From a virus: DNA of 31,935 bases. The stretch's first letter is position 1; every line of letters starts with the position of its first letter. The stretch lies in IMG/VR virus record IMGVR_UViG_3300044631_001618, positions 1-31,935 of that record; one strand, given 5' to 3'. The notes below the pieces were generated by a model, which did no database searches, had not been told where the DNA came from, and saw only the letters and a list, made by a program, of their open reading frames with translations. A program made the position numbers and the translations under genes. Positions 1 to 6,644 of this stretch are shown piece after piece.

Positions 1-807
1 ACATTTTATGTATACACAAAGACAACAGCAATTGGAACAGTTGTAATTACAAATGGCCCAGTTACAGTAACATACTACGTACAGGGTACTGCTGGTCTAA
101 TCAATAACCTAACAGTATCTGCTCCAACAGCAGGTGCAGCAGGAACAAAGCAGGACATTGTCGTAACAGCAACAGATGCGTTTGGAAATAAAGTATCTGG
201 TAAGTCTATTACAGCAACAGTTTTTGCTTCAACAGCAGTGATGGACACAGCAACAGTAACAACTGGTGCCACACTTGCAGATTTTGGAACAGCAACCTTT
301 AAGGCAACTCTTCCAACAACTGGAACACGCTCACTTATTACATTTGCACCAACAACATCAACAGATGCAGTTGCAGCAGCAGTAGTAGGATTGACAGCTC
401 CAACACTAGCACCTTTTGCAGAAATTACAGTTCGTGATCTAGCATCAGAGCTTGCTGCTCAAACTGCTGCTAAGGATGCAGCGCTTGCTGCTAAGGCAGT
501 CTCAGATGCCGCAGTCCTAAAGGCTGCTGCTGATGCAGTGGTCGCTAAAGCTGCTGCTGACAAAGCCCTTGCTGATGCAAAGATTGCTGCTGATGCAGCG
601 CTTGCTGCAGCAGTTAAGGTAGAGACAGACAAGGCTGCTTCTGCTAAGCTAGCATCCGATGCAGCACTACTTGCTAAGGATGCAACTATTGCTAAGCTAA
701 CAGCAGATAATGCTGCTGCGCTTAAGGCAATTAAGACATCATTCAATGCACTTGCTAAGAAGTGGAATGCAAAGAATCCAAAGGCTAAGGTTACCTTAGT
801 TAAGTAA
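1..807 (+). CDS. Partial Ig-like / alanine-rich coiled-coil structural protein (5' end missing)
   Basis: The frame is open from base 1, so the gene starts upstream; the internal ATG at 238 is not the start. About the first 80 residues are Thr/Val/Gly-rich and resemble a bacterial Ig-like (Big) beta-sandwich, with a TVSAP...VTATDAFGN type strand pattern. From about residue 145 the protein becomes an alanine-rich helix with repeating AAADKA/AAKDAA units, likely a coiled coil, and it ends in a short basic tail (KKWNAKNPKAK). This layout fits a phage fibre or surface-binding protein, or an actinobacterial-type surface protein. A perfect hairpin terminator follows directly. Function is inferred from composition and fold type only. 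Confidence 0.75.
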   Translation, partial: TFYVYTKTTAIGTVVITNGPVTVTYYVQGTAGLINNLTVSAPTAGAAGTKQDIVVTATDAFGNKVSGKSITATVFASTAVMDTATVTTGATLADFGTATFKATLPTTGTRSLITFAPTTSTDAVAAAVVGLTAPTLAPFAEITVRDLASELAAQTAAKDAALAAKAVSDAAVLKAAADAVVAKAAADKALADAKIAADAALAAAVKVETDKAASAKLASDAALLAKDATIAKLTADNAAALKAIKTSFNALAKKWNAKNPKAKVTLVK

Positions 808-813
808 TTTAAT

Positions 814-843
814 AAATGGGGCGGTGAAATATCCGCCCCATTT
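814..843 (+). terminator. Intrinsic terminator after the Ig-like/Ala-rich gene
   Basis: A perfect 11-bp stem (AAATGGGGCGG with CCGCCCCATTT) encloses an 8-nt loop, and the sequence then runs TTTACCTTTT. It lies 6 nt after the stop codon. The AAAT/ATTT base makes it usable in both directions. Confidence 0.85.
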
Positions 844-869
844 ACCTTTTATACAAAAGAGAGTATAAT
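841..869 (+). promoter_or_regulatory. Sigma70-type promoter, leaderless start
   Basis: TTTACC (841-846), a 17-bp spacer, then TATAAT (864-869). The ATG of the next gene starts 6 nt after the hexamer, so the transcript probably begins at or next to the start codon. No Shine-Dalgarno sequence is present. Confidence 0.7.
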
Positions 870-875
870 GTAACT

Positions 876-1076
876 ATGGAATCAAATAAAAGAACATTAT
901 TAAAAACAGCAAGTTGGGAAACATTTCATTTAGTTGGAGTTGCTGGAGTAATTTATTTATTTACTGGTGAATGGGAATATGCAAGCTTAGGAGCTCTAAT
1001 TTATATTGGCTGGGAAGCAATAGGTTATTTTATTCATGAAAGAGTATGGGTAAAGTTTGGCAATAAAGTTAAATGA
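876..1076 (+). CDS. DUF2061-like small membrane protein
   Basis: A 66-residue protein with two hydrophobic segments (about 15-30 and 36-52). It opens with a basic KRTLLKTASWETFH segment and ends in a WEAIGYFIHERVW motif, the hallmark layout of DUF2061 small membrane proteins. Its role is unknown in the family. A second copy of the same family lies at 4185-4388, so the phage carries two paralogues. The gene appears leaderless and opens a run of tiny overlapping genes; its stop overlaps the next ATG (ATGA). Confidence 0.75.
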   Translation: MESNKRTLLKTASWETFHLVGVAGVIYLFTGEWEYASLGALIYIGWEAIGYFIHERVWVKFGNKVK

Positions 1077-1195
1077 AATTTAAAATTATTAAATTTGTTT
1101 GTAAGATATTGGGTTATGAGTTAGGTTTAAATAACCTTAATTTACCAGTATGGACTATAAAAGAAAAGAGCAAAAGTGGGAAAGCACCTAGATAA
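1073..1195 (+). CDS. Small basic protein, unknown function
   Basis: A 40-residue ORF starting MKFKIIKFVCKILGYE, with an ATGA overlap to the DUF2061 gene. The N-terminal half is amphipathic or weakly hydrophobic and the C-terminus is Lys/Arg/Ser-rich. No family recognised. The start-stop coupling and the next gene overlapping its 3' end support translation as part of the run. Confidence 0.5.
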   Translation: MKFKIIKFVCKILGYELGLNNLNLPVWTIKEKSKSGKAPR

Positions 1196-1316
1196 AATGC
1201 AAAGAGCCTTGGCTCAAAGACAATCAGGAACTTATGCTAGTGGACAAAAAAAGCCTGGATCAATGAATATTAAAAAAACTGGCTACAGAGGTCAAAAGGC
1301 CAAAGGATCCAAGTAG
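1176..1316 (+). CDS. Small basic protein, GTG start
   Basis: A 46-residue, Lys/Arg/Gln-rich, probably disordered protein. I prefer GTG at 1176 (GKHLDKMQRALAQRQSG) over the in-frame ATG at 1197, because a purine-rich GAAAAGAG lies upstream of the GTG and the longer form gives a coherent amphipathic start. The stop overlaps the next GTG start by one base (TAGTG). Function unknown. Confidence 0.5.
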   Translation: MGKHLDKMQRALAQRQSGTYASGQKKPGSMNIKKTGYRGQKAKGSK

Positions 1317-1438
1317 TGTTTAGTGGGTTTTGTGAAATAAAAGACTGTGGCAAAAAAGCAACAAGGCTTTCTGGAAAGCTTAATGGACCGATAATAGACA
1401 TATGTGACGACTGTTGGCATGAACAATACAAGTCTTAA
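1316..1438 (+). CDS. Four-cysteine mini zinc finger, GTG start
   Basis: A 40-residue protein with a C-x4-C pair near the start (CEIKDC) and a C-x2-C pair near the end (CDDC), followed by WHEQ. The spacing suggests a single treble-clef or ribbon zinc site. Start chosen from the one-base overlap with the previous stop. It belongs to a group of at least a dozen tiny Cys-pair proteins in this window. Function unknown; a protein- or nucleic-acid-binding accessory role is a guess. Confidence 0.55.
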   Translation: MFSGFCEIKDCGKKATRLSGKLNGPIIDICDDCWHEQYKS

Positions 1439-1447
1439 TCAACTAAA

Positions 1448-1456
1448 TGCTATAAT
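1448..1456 (+). promoter_or_regulatory. Extended -10 promoter
   Basis: TGC followed directly by TATAAT (1451-1456) in the gap between two small genes; no good -35 is visible. The transcript would have a leader of about 50 nt ending in an AGGAG ribosome-binding site before the ATG at 1514. Confidence 0.55.
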
Positions 1457-1513
1457 AGATACATAGACAGCGCCTTTAGCCAGTCTAAATAACAAACTTA
1501 TAGGAGAAATAAA

Positions 1514-1660
1514 ATGACAGACGGATTGAACTTAACAGGATTTAACGAAGTAAAGCCAGCAGTACAGCACACATTGGGAGAGCAGTACGCAGCAGCACCA
1601 GGAGCAGCTGATTCAGCATCAGATGTTTCAAACCAAGCATCAGCACAAGGCCCAAAGTAA
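1514..1660 (+). CDS. Small acidic/Ala-Ser-rich protein, unknown function
   Basis: A 48-residue protein rich in Ala, Ser, Gln and Gly, likely disordered (MTDGLNLTGFNEVKPAVQ start). A clear AGGAG lies 8 nt before the ATG, and the gene is first after an extended -10 promoter. No family recognised. It could be a small structural or scaffold-associated peptide, but nothing in the sequence decides this. Confidence 0.6.
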   Translation: MTDGLNLTGFNEVKPAVQHTLGEQYAAAPGAADSASDVSNQASAQGPK

Positions 1661-1664
1661 AAAT

Positions 1665-1826
1665 ATGTGCGCTATGTGTGGATGTAGCTCAGAAGCCTTT
1701 ATGGGTGTAGAGCTACCAAATCAAAATGTTTATGATGTTGGTGCAACAGCAATTGTGATCGAGCCAGCTATGTTTGGGACAGAATCTTCTAACCCACTTG
1801 GAGCTAAATCGGGGGACACGGATTAA
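1665..1826 (+). CDS. Cys-rich N-terminus small protein
   Basis: A 53-residue protein starting MCAMCGCSS, three cysteines within seven residues, followed by a hydrophobic VGATAIVIEPAMFG stretch. The frame is open further upstream (to 1623), but that part overlaps the previous gene; the ATG at 1665 puts the Cys cluster at the N-terminus and leaves a 4-nt gap. The stop overlaps the next ATG (TAATG). A metal-binding role is possible; function unknown. Confidence 0.6.
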   Translation: MCAMCGCSSEAFMGVELPNQNVYDVGATAIVIEPAMFGTESSNPLGAKSGDTD

Positions 1827-2035
1827 TGTCTGAAAACGGAACAGGAATGGCATCGCCATCAAATTCTGAACCATCTGGTGCAGTTACATCAAGAGAAGCA
1901 ACAGCAAAATCTCCAAGCCAAGGCAAGTTTAGATCTGGAATGAACAATCCTAAACCTAAAATTGATACTAATAAGCACGGCATTAGAAGAGAAACTTCTT
2001 TAGCTCCAAAAAAAGTTGGTAGAAAAAAGATTTAA
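1826..2035 (+). CDS. Ser/Lys-rich disordered protein
   Basis: 69 residues, almost entirely Ser, Gly, Pro, Asn and Lys, with a strongly basic C-terminus (KKVGRKKI). No hydrophobic core is visible, so it is probably intrinsically disordered. One-base overlaps with both neighbours (TAATG) place it in a translationally coupled set with the hydroxylase that follows. Confidence 0.6.
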   Translation: MSENGTGMASPSNSEPSGAVTSREATAKSPSQGKFRSGMNNPKPKIDTNKHGIRRETSLAPKKVGRKKI

Positions 2036-2766
2036 TGACTAATATACCAGATTACTATCTTCCATATAAAAAAATATTTGACTTAATTGGAAGAGATAAA
2101 AGTAATATTGTTATCATTAACAATTTTATTGAAAAAGATCATATAGAGTCTATACAAGAGTATCTTAAAAAATACGAAAGTAATGACGAATTCCTTGGCG
2201 GTAAAGATTTAAGATACGAGAAGGTTGTTTTAGACAATCCATATATTGCTAGTCTTCTTAGACTGTATGAAGAAAAAACATTTCAAGTCATTAAAGAGAA
2301 CTTTATGGATAGATATGACATAGATGTATGGAGAAATCCAGAAAACAGGACACACTTTGTAAAGTGGGTTGAGTCTATGGATACAAAGCTGCACGCAGAC
2401 TGTGAAAAGCCTGATGGAACCCCAGCAACTGCAGCTAATTTTTATAAATATAGTCTTTCTGTTTTAATGTATCCAAACAGTAATTATGAGGGCGGAGAAA
2501 TATCTTTTCCAGAATATGGAGTAAAATTAAAACCTTCAGATGGAGATTTAATAATTTTCCCAAGTAATTCTGCATATAGCCACATAGTTTCTACTATAAC
2601 TAAGGGCGTAAGATATACAATGCCAAGCTGGTTTACATTTAATGTTGATGGTATTGAGCCAAACAACGATACAAAAGATTATACATTTTTGGACTCTGTT
2701 CAATTATGGGAAGGCCAAGAAGTTAATCCAGTTGGCCCAGGGTGGAATAAGAATAGTAAAATCTAA
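2035..2766 (+). CDS. 2-oxoglutarate/Fe(II)-dependent oxygenase (prolyl-4-hydroxylase-like)
   Basis: 243 residues. The C-terminal half has the double-stranded beta-helix signature: iron ligands H120-x-D122, a distal H183 in an AYSHIVSTI context, and R193 ten residues later to bind 2-oxoglutarate. GGEISFPEYG (about 153-162) and GDLIIFPSN (170-178) match the P4H-type core. The family uses O2 and 2-oxoglutarate to hydroxylate proteins or small molecules. Its stop overlaps the start of a sulfotransferase-like gene, which is followed by an APS kinase gene; I infer that the hydroxyl group made here could be sulfated. The substrate is not visible from sequence. Confidence 0.88.
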   Translation: MTNIPDYYLPYKKIFDLIGRDKSNIVIINNFIEKDHIESIQEYLKKYESNDEFLGGKDLRYEKVVLDNPYIASLLRLYEEKTFQVIKENFMDRYDIDVWRNPENRTHFVKWVESMDTKLHADCEKPDGTPATAANFYKYSLSVLMYPNSNYEGGEISFPEYGVKLKPSDGDLIIFPSNSAYSHIVSTITKGVRYTMPSWFTFNVDGIEPNNDTKDYTFLDSVQLWEGQEVNPVGPGWNKNSKI

Positions 2767-3326
2767 TGGATTTACTGATATCCTCTTACCCAAGAGCAGG
2801 ATCAACATATTTAGCCTATGAACTTTCTAATTACATTAGCAGCAAAAATATAAAAAAAACACACGAGATTGATTTGGACTTGAGAGCAACAACAAATGTT
2901 TATTTGCTAAGAAATCCAGTTGAAAGCATATCATCTGCAGTATCTATGCTAAAGCATTTTGGAAAAAAATCTGACATAGATCATGAAATTAAAACTTATA
3001 ATAAAAGCATAGAATATCATATAAAAAATATTGATATGTTTATTCCATTTAAATATAGTCAGGTTATTGCAGACTCTTACCTATGTTCTAAGTATATTCT
3101 GTCTCTAGGATACAACTTAGAAATTTCTAAAAAAAGCATATCTTTACCAGTTAAAGATGATAATTCTGAAAAATTTTTAAGAACATCTAAGTCTTATAGC
3201 GGATATGATTATGAATGGATTAATGTATTTAATAATAAAAATATAGAAAGTTCTGTACTTTTTTATCAAAAAATGATAGAATGTATAGATAAAAGACAAA
3301 AAGAGCTGAATATTAAAATAGATTAA
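2766..3326 (+). CDS. Sulfotransferase-like P-loop protein
   Basis: 186 residues, shorter than typical sulfotransferases (250-350). SYPRAGSTYL (7-16) corresponds to the 5'-phosphosulfate-binding loop, and LLRNPVESISSAVS (about 47-60) to the 3'-phosphate-binding segment, with R49 and S56/S57. These are the two PAPS-contacting motifs of the family. Base composition is more AT-rich than the neighbours, which may mean recent acquisition. It overlaps the hydroxylase stop by one base (TAATG). The same gene pair recurs at 21034-22255. An alternative is another P-loop NTPase, but the order and spacing of the two motifs favour sulfotransferase. Confidence 0.72.
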   Translation: MDLLISSYPRAGSTYLAYELSNYISSKNIKKTHEIDLDLRATTNVYLLRNPVESISSAVSMLKHFGKKSDIDHEIKTYNKSIEYHIKNIDMFIPFKYSQVIADSYLCSKYILSLGYNLEISKKSISLPVKDDNSEKFLRTSKSYSGYDYEWINVFNNKNIESSVLFYQKMIECIDKRQKELNIKID

Positions 3327-3334
3327 GGATAATC

Positions 3335-4096
3335 ATGATTATACAAATTATTGGACTACCAGGATCAGGCAAAACAGAGCTTGCAAAAGCTTTAAAAGAA
3401 AGAATTAATGCTATTCATCTAAACGCAGATGAGGTACGTGCAACAGTAAACTCTGATTTAAGTTTTACTCCAGAAGACAGGATTGAACAGGCAAGGCGAA
3501 TGGGTGAAATGGCTCGTTTAATTGCCAAGCAAGATGTTGCCCCAGTCATTGTTGACTTCGTATGTCCAACTGAAATAACTCGTGCAGCGTTTGGTAAGCC
3601 AGACGTTCTTGTATTTATGGACACCTTAGCAGAAGGCCGTTTTGAAGATACCAATAAAATGTTTGAACGCCCAGATAATTTTGACGTATCTTTTATTAGT
3701 CATAATCTTAATGCAGATGCAAAGGCATCTCACATTATTGAAAAGTTTGGTTTGCATGATTGGTCAGCTCCGACAACTCTTATGCTAGGTAGGTACCAGC
3801 CTTGGCACGAAGGCCACCATGCTCTTTACAAAGAGGCGGGGAAGAGAACTGATCAAGTTCTACTTGGAGTTCGTAATACCTATAACACAAGTGATAAAGA
3901 CCCACTTACTTTTGATCAGGTAAAGGGTTACATTGCTAAGGATGAATTTATGGATGGAGCATTAGTACTAAGACTACCTAACATTACAAACATTGTGTAT
4001 GGTCGTGATGTAGGATATAAGATTGAACAGGTAGATTTGGGGGCAGATATCCATGCTATTTCTGCTACGCAAAAGCGTAAGGAAATGGGCATATAA
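3335..4096 (+). CDS. Fusion of APS kinase (CysC-like) with an HxGH nucleotidyltransferase domain
   Basis: 253 residues in two domains. Residues 1-140 are APS kinase-like: Walker A GLPGSGKT (7-14), LNADEVR (29-35), a PEDRIEQARRMGEMA helix (46-60) and EDTNKMFERP (104-113). This enzyme phosphorylates adenylylsulfate to PAPS, the donor used by sulfotransferases. Residues about 146-253 form a compact nucleotidyltransferase domain, with GRYQPWHEGH (152-161) giving the HxGH motif and ISATQKR (242-248) the second motif, as in NMN adenylyltransferase or cytidylyltransferases. ATP sulfurylase uses a related HxxH fold but is far larger, so that role is not supported. The gene lies 8 nt after the sulfotransferase-like gene, with a weak AGGAT ribosome-binding site. 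Confidence 0.83.
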   Translation: MIIQIIGLPGSGKTELAKALKERINAIHLNADEVRATVNSDLSFTPEDRIEQARRMGEMARLIAKQDVAPVIVDFVCPTEITRAAFGKPDVLVFMDTLAEGRFEDTNKMFERPDNFDVSFISHNLNADAKASHIIEKFGLHDWSAPTTLMLGRYQPWHEGHHALYKEAGKRTDQVLLGVRNTYNTSDKDPLTFDQVKGYIAKDEFMDGALVLRLPNITNIVYGRDVGYKIEQVDLGADIHAISATQKRKEMGI

Positions 4097-4204
4097 ATGC
4101 TAGAGAATGCTATTGCAGTTGTTGCCTCACTTATAATTGCAATGGTTGCAGTTTACTTTGTTGATAAAAAATGGGGTGGAACTGATGACAGTAACCAAAG
4201 CTAG
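4097..4204 (+). CDS. Single-pass membrane peptide
   Basis: 35 residues with one clear membrane span (about residues 4-21, rich in Ala, Val and Ile), followed by KKWGG and a polar tail. The ATG directly follows the previous stop. Its end overlaps the DUF2061 gene by 20 nt, a typical arrangement in this window. Confidence 0.5.
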   Translation: MLENAIAVVASLIIAMVAVYFVDKKWGGTDDSNQS

Positions 4205-4388
4205 GTCATTTGCAAAAGCCCTTAGTTATCGTGTATGGGGAACTATTTCGTCAGTTGCTGTTGCTTATGTTATAACAAAAAATGCTGCTCTTTCTGTAAC
4301 GATTGCGTTTTGGGAAACGGTAGTTAAGATATTTATTTACTATGCACATGAGCGTGGTTGGAACTATATTCAATGGGGTAGAAAATGA
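4185..4388 (+). CDS. DUF2061-like small membrane protein (second copy)
   Basis: 67 residues with a basic start (MTVTKARSFAKALSYRVWG), two hydrophobic segments and the family-type end (FWETVVKIFIYYAHERGWNYIQWG). I chose ATG 4185 because GGGTGGA lies just upstream and the protein begins like its family; an in-frame start at 4137 would add a segment that overlaps the upstream peptide. Paralogue of the 876-1076 gene. It ends in an ATGA overlap with the next membrane gene. Confidence 0.75.
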   Translation: MTVTKARSFAKALSYRVWGTISSVAVAYVITKNAALSVTIAFWETVVKIFIYYAHERGWNYIQWGRK

Positions 4389-4669
4389 TGCAATATTGGT
4401 CTTGGCTTTTAGCGGTAATTGGTGTAACTGGCATTTTTTTTGTTGGTCGCAAAACCATATGGGGATGGCACATATTATTAATTAATGAAACCCTGTGGAT
4501 TACGTACGCAGTTATAACAAAACAATATGGGTTTATATTTTCAGCTTTAGCTTATGGAGTAGTTTACATTAAATCGTATTTACATTGGAAGCTGGAAGAG
4601 CCAGAAGATAAAGAGATGTATAATGAGATATACACTCATGGTCAGATAGATCATAAATACATTAAATAG
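4385..4669 (+). CDS. Small three-span membrane protein
   Basis: 94 residues with three hydrophobic segments (about 5-21, 25-42 and 47-66) and an acidic, charged tail. Repeated Trp residues flank the membrane segments. It resembles small transporter-like or PnuC-like phage membrane proteins of unknown substrate, but I cannot assign a family firmly. It starts by ATGA overlap with the DUF2061 gene, so the two membrane proteins are probably made together. Confidence 0.6.
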   Translation: MMQYWSWLLAVIGVTGIFFVGRKTIWGWHILLINETLWITYAVITKQYGFIFSALAYGVVYIKSYLHWKLEEPEDKEMYNEIYTHGQIDHKYIK

Positions 4670-4680
4670 ATTGGTTTAAA

Positions 4681-4869
4681 ATGAAAGAAAGCTCGATGTG
4701 TTCCAGTTGCGACATAGAAACAAATAAAGCACAGTGGGAAAAGTATCCAGAAATGATGGATATGTGTAAGATGTGTCAAGGCTTTCAAGACGCTATTAAT
4801 GAAGCGATAGATAAGCATAAAAAGTTAACTAAAAGACTTGAAAAAGCCATTGACAAAAACTCTAAATAA
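4681..4869 (+). CDS. Four-cysteine zinc-binding helical protein
   Basis: 62 residues: CSSC near residue 7 and CKMC near residue 29, then a long Lys/Glu-rich helix (about 37-60). The two C-x2-C pairs could hold one zinc ion. The start lacks a good ribosome-binding site; the in-frame ATG at residue 6 is an alternative. Function unknown. Confidence 0.55.
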   Translation: MKESSMCSSCDIETNKAQWEKYPEMMDMCKMCQGFQDAINEAIDKHKKLTKRLEKAIDKNSK

Positions 4870-4932
4870 TACTATTATTAGTATATCGGCCACAATTAGT
4901 GAAGTGAAAAAGTTCGGCGGTAGAGAGAAGAA

Positions 4933-5076
4933 ATGTTAAAAAACTTTTTAAATGGCATCATCTGCAGAGTAAAAGGACACACACTTAAGCAGGCAGGAAC
5001 CTGCCCATTTACTGGATCAGCCTACGATGTTTGCATGAGATGTTTAATAATGATTCCAATTCAGGTGGCAGAATGA
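4933..5076 (+). CDS. DUF1660-like small Cys protein
   Basis: 47 residues. C-R-V-K-G-H near residues 11-16, CP at 24-25 and C-M-R-C near 34-37 match the pattern of small phage DUF1660-type zinc proteins (Cys-x4-His then Cys pairs). AGAGAGAAG precedes the ATG. It lies directly after a repeated AATTAGTGAA...CGGCGGTAGAGAG element and overlaps the next gene by ATGA. Confidence 0.55.
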   Translation: MLKNFLNGIICRVKGHTLKQAGTCPFTGSAYDVCMRCLIMIPIQVAE

Positions 5077-5159
5077 AAGCCTTTTTAATATTAATGCTAG
5101 GGCTATTTATATTTCTCAACTACATGGCTTGGCTACAACAACAAAGAATGGGTGTGTAA
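5073..5159 (+). CDS. Single-pass membrane micropeptide
   Basis: 28 residues, mostly one membrane span (FLILMLGLFIFLNYMAW), ending in QQQRMGV. Start and stop are both coupled to the neighbours (ATGA at the start, TAATG at the end), the main evidence that it is real. Confidence 0.45.
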   Translation: MKAFLILMLGLFIFLNYMAWLQQQRMGV

Positions 5160-5452
5160 TGATTGATTGGTTAGTTAATCGTATATTTAGATTTACCTCT
5201 TTAAGAGAGGCAATTTTTGCTGAAGTGCATATGTATGACGCATTAGATGCCGCTATGGATGAGCCTATAACTAATCTAACTTGGGAAGAAGGCGGATTGT
5301 GGTATGGCTACACACTTAATGAAATGCATAACATGTACCTATTTGATGATACAGGGTATGAAACAGCAACTGAACTCTGGGACAATTTATGGGCCAGAGA
5401 CATGGAACATGGATTGGTTATAAGTCATGAGCCTAGACGAAATGATGCTTAG
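5159..5452 (+). CDS. Acidic hypothetical protein
   Basis: 97 residues starting MIDWLVNRIFRF, then acidic and aromatic-rich (WEEGGLWYGYTL, DNLWARDMEHG). I chose ATG 5159 because it overlaps the previous stop; an in-frame ATG at 5129 would lie inside the membrane micropeptide. No recognised family. The 3' end overlaps the next small gene by 26 nt. Confidence 0.6.
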   Translation: MIDWLVNRIFRFTSLREAIFAEVHMYDALDAAMDEPITNLTWEEGGLWYGYTLNEMHNMYLFDDTGYETATELWDNLWARDMEHGLVISHEPRRNDA

Positions 5453-5558
5453 GGAAGAGATTGCAAGAAAGATCGAAGCCATCCCAATTGAAGAATCAGT
5501 GACTAATGCACTAGGTATGCAGATTTTGGCAGCTAAAGTAGCAAGAGGCCAGATATGA
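5427..5558 (+). CDS. Small helical protein
   Basis: 43 residues, predicted mostly helical (MSLDEMMLREEIARKIEAI...). It overlaps its upstream neighbour by 26 nt and its downstream neighbour by ATGA. No family recognised. Confidence 0.5.
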   Translation: MSLDEMMLREEIARKIEAIPIEESVTNALGMQILAAKVARGQI

Positions 5559-6091
5559 ATATAATTTCTCCAATAAAGATAAGCAAAGAAGATAGAGACC
5601 GATTTGTTCAATTTGCATTAAACAACTATTTAAATGAAAATGTATTTACAGTAAATGGCGAAGGAAGAAGTTTTTGCAACATACTTAATGCTCCAGAGAT
5701 ATCAGAGTTTGCAAAAGACTTTAGAGTTAAAGTTTTTAATGAAATAGGTATACATTCATTTATAGAAGAGCCAATGTTTGGAATATTTATAGGTGTAAAC
5801 ACTTTAGGTGGAAATGTGCATCAGCATAAAGATTCTACCATGAAGGGATACTATCATTTTAGATTGAATTTTATGTTATCTAAGCCAACGGCTGGCGGTA
5901 ATCCTGTTATAAATAACATAGAGTACGAGGTGCCAGAAGGCAGCTCCTGGGTTAACCTTGCCTCAGAGTGGAATCATTCATCCACAGTTGTAAGCGGTGA
6001 TAAGCATAGGATTGTTTTAAGTGTTGGCGCTACCGTTAAGAAAGATATATTAGATCCATTACTAGATACTCTTGATATAGGTAAATATTGA
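5555..6091 (+). CDS. 2-oxoglutarate/Fe(II) oxygenase-like protein
   Basis: 178 residues. The putative iron ligands are H91-x-D93 (VHQHKDS) and H141 (EWNHSST), with R152 (KHRIVLSVG) as the 2-oxoglutarate contact eleven residues later. NFMLSKPTAGGNP supplies the central beta strand. The core is more divergent from classic P4H proteins than the oxygenase at 2035-2766, and no sulfotransferase follows it. It starts by ATGA overlap with the upstream small gene. Substrate unknown. Confidence 0.72.
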   Translation: MNIISPIKISKEDRDRFVQFALNNYLNENVFTVNGEGRSFCNILNAPEISEFAKDFRVKVFNEIGIHSFIEEPMFGIFIGVNTLGGNVHQHKDSTMKGYYHFRLNFMLSKPTAGGNPVINNIEYEVPEGSSWVNLASEWNHSSTVVSGDKHRIVLSVGATVKKDILDPLLDTLDIGKY

Positions 6092-6136
6092 TTAATTTGA
6101 TCGCAATTAGTGAAATCGGCGGCGGTAGAGAGCATT

Positions 6137-6158
6137 TTGTCACTACGTGACTTATAAT
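6137..6158 (+). promoter_or_regulatory. Promoter with short spacing and an overlapping palindrome
   Basis: TATAAT (6153-6158) lies 8 nt before the ATG at 6167, so the transcript is probably leaderless. TTGTCA (6137-6142) sits only 10 bp upstream, similar to the TTGTCAG boxes of the minus strand. The palindrome GTCAC-TAC-GTGAC overlaps this region and may be an operator. Confidence 0.5.
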
Positions 6159-6166
6159 TGATACCT

Positions 6167-6328
6167 ATGGGAAATCCTAAATATACTGATAAAGACTGGC
6201 TAATTGAGCAGTATATCGTTAAAGAACGATCAGTTACTCAGATAGCAGAAGAATTAAAGATTGAGAAATGGCTGTTAATTAAATGGCTAGATGAATACGG
6301 TATATATAGAAACTGGAGAAGGCTCTAG
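6167..6328 (+). CDS. Helix-turn-helix DNA-binding protein
   Basis: 53 residues. Residues about 21-45 (RSVTQIAEELKIEKWLL then IKWLDEYGI) form a helix-turn-helix of the kind that lets phage proteins read DNA with WxxxYGI after the recognition helix. It is small enough to be a stand-alone regulator. It appears leaderless. A palindrome overlapping its own promoter could be a self-regulation site (inference). Confidence 0.65.
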   Translation: MGNPKYTDKDWLIEQYIVKERSVTQIAEELKIEKWLLIKWLDEYGIYRNWRRL

Positions 6329-6508
6329 ATGTATGATTACGGATGGAAATGTAAGTGTAAAGCGGAATTAAAGATGAGTGTAAATAAGCTTACCTCCGTA
6401 CCTGATTGTAAATCTTGCGGGGAGTCCATGTACCTGATGTATTCCATGAATCCAGCAGGTGAGATCTGGATGAATAAAGCTTTACTTGTAGATGGGGAAG
6501 AGGAATGA
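6329..6508 (+). CDS. Zinc-ribbon small protein
   Basis: 59 residues with C-K-C at 8-10 and C-K-S-C at 27-30, the usual spacing of a zinc ribbon (beta hairpin with two Cys knuckles). The ATG directly follows the previous stop; the end overlaps the next gene by ATGA. Confidence 0.6.
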   Translation: MYDYGWKCKCKAELKMSVNKLTSVPDCKSCGESMYLMYSMNPAGEIWMNKALLVDGEEE

Positions 6509-6624
6509 AACCACCAGAGTGTGATGTATGCAATCAACCATTTAAAGATCCTTTATTTTGGGATTGGCATAAGGTAGAAGATCAATTAATCTATTGTAAG
6601 GTAATGTCCATATCAGTTGACTAG
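6505..6624 (+). CDS. Mini zinc finger protein
   Basis: 39 residues: C-D-V-C at 6-9, then a Trp-rich middle with His and a single Cys near residue 31 (C-C...H-C type). The gene ends SISVD-stop, and that end forms part of the promoter region of the next gene. Confidence 0.5.
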   Translation: MKPPECDVCNQPFKDPLFWDWHKVEDQLIYCKVMSISVD

Positions 6625-6638
6625 GAATATGGTATAAT
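6617..6638 (+). promoter_or_regulatory. Promoter, leaderless start
   Basis: TATAAT (6633-6638) ends 6 nt before the ATG at 6645. TTGACT (6617-6622) lies 10 bp upstream of the hexamer and overlaps the end of the previous gene. No ribosome-binding site separates promoter and start codon. Confidence 0.55.
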
Positions 6639-6644
6639 AGATTT

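Noticed and set aside
459-746. 95-codon minus-strand open frame
   Set aside because: Antisense to the alanine-rich repeats; low-complexity mirror of GCT/GCA codons.
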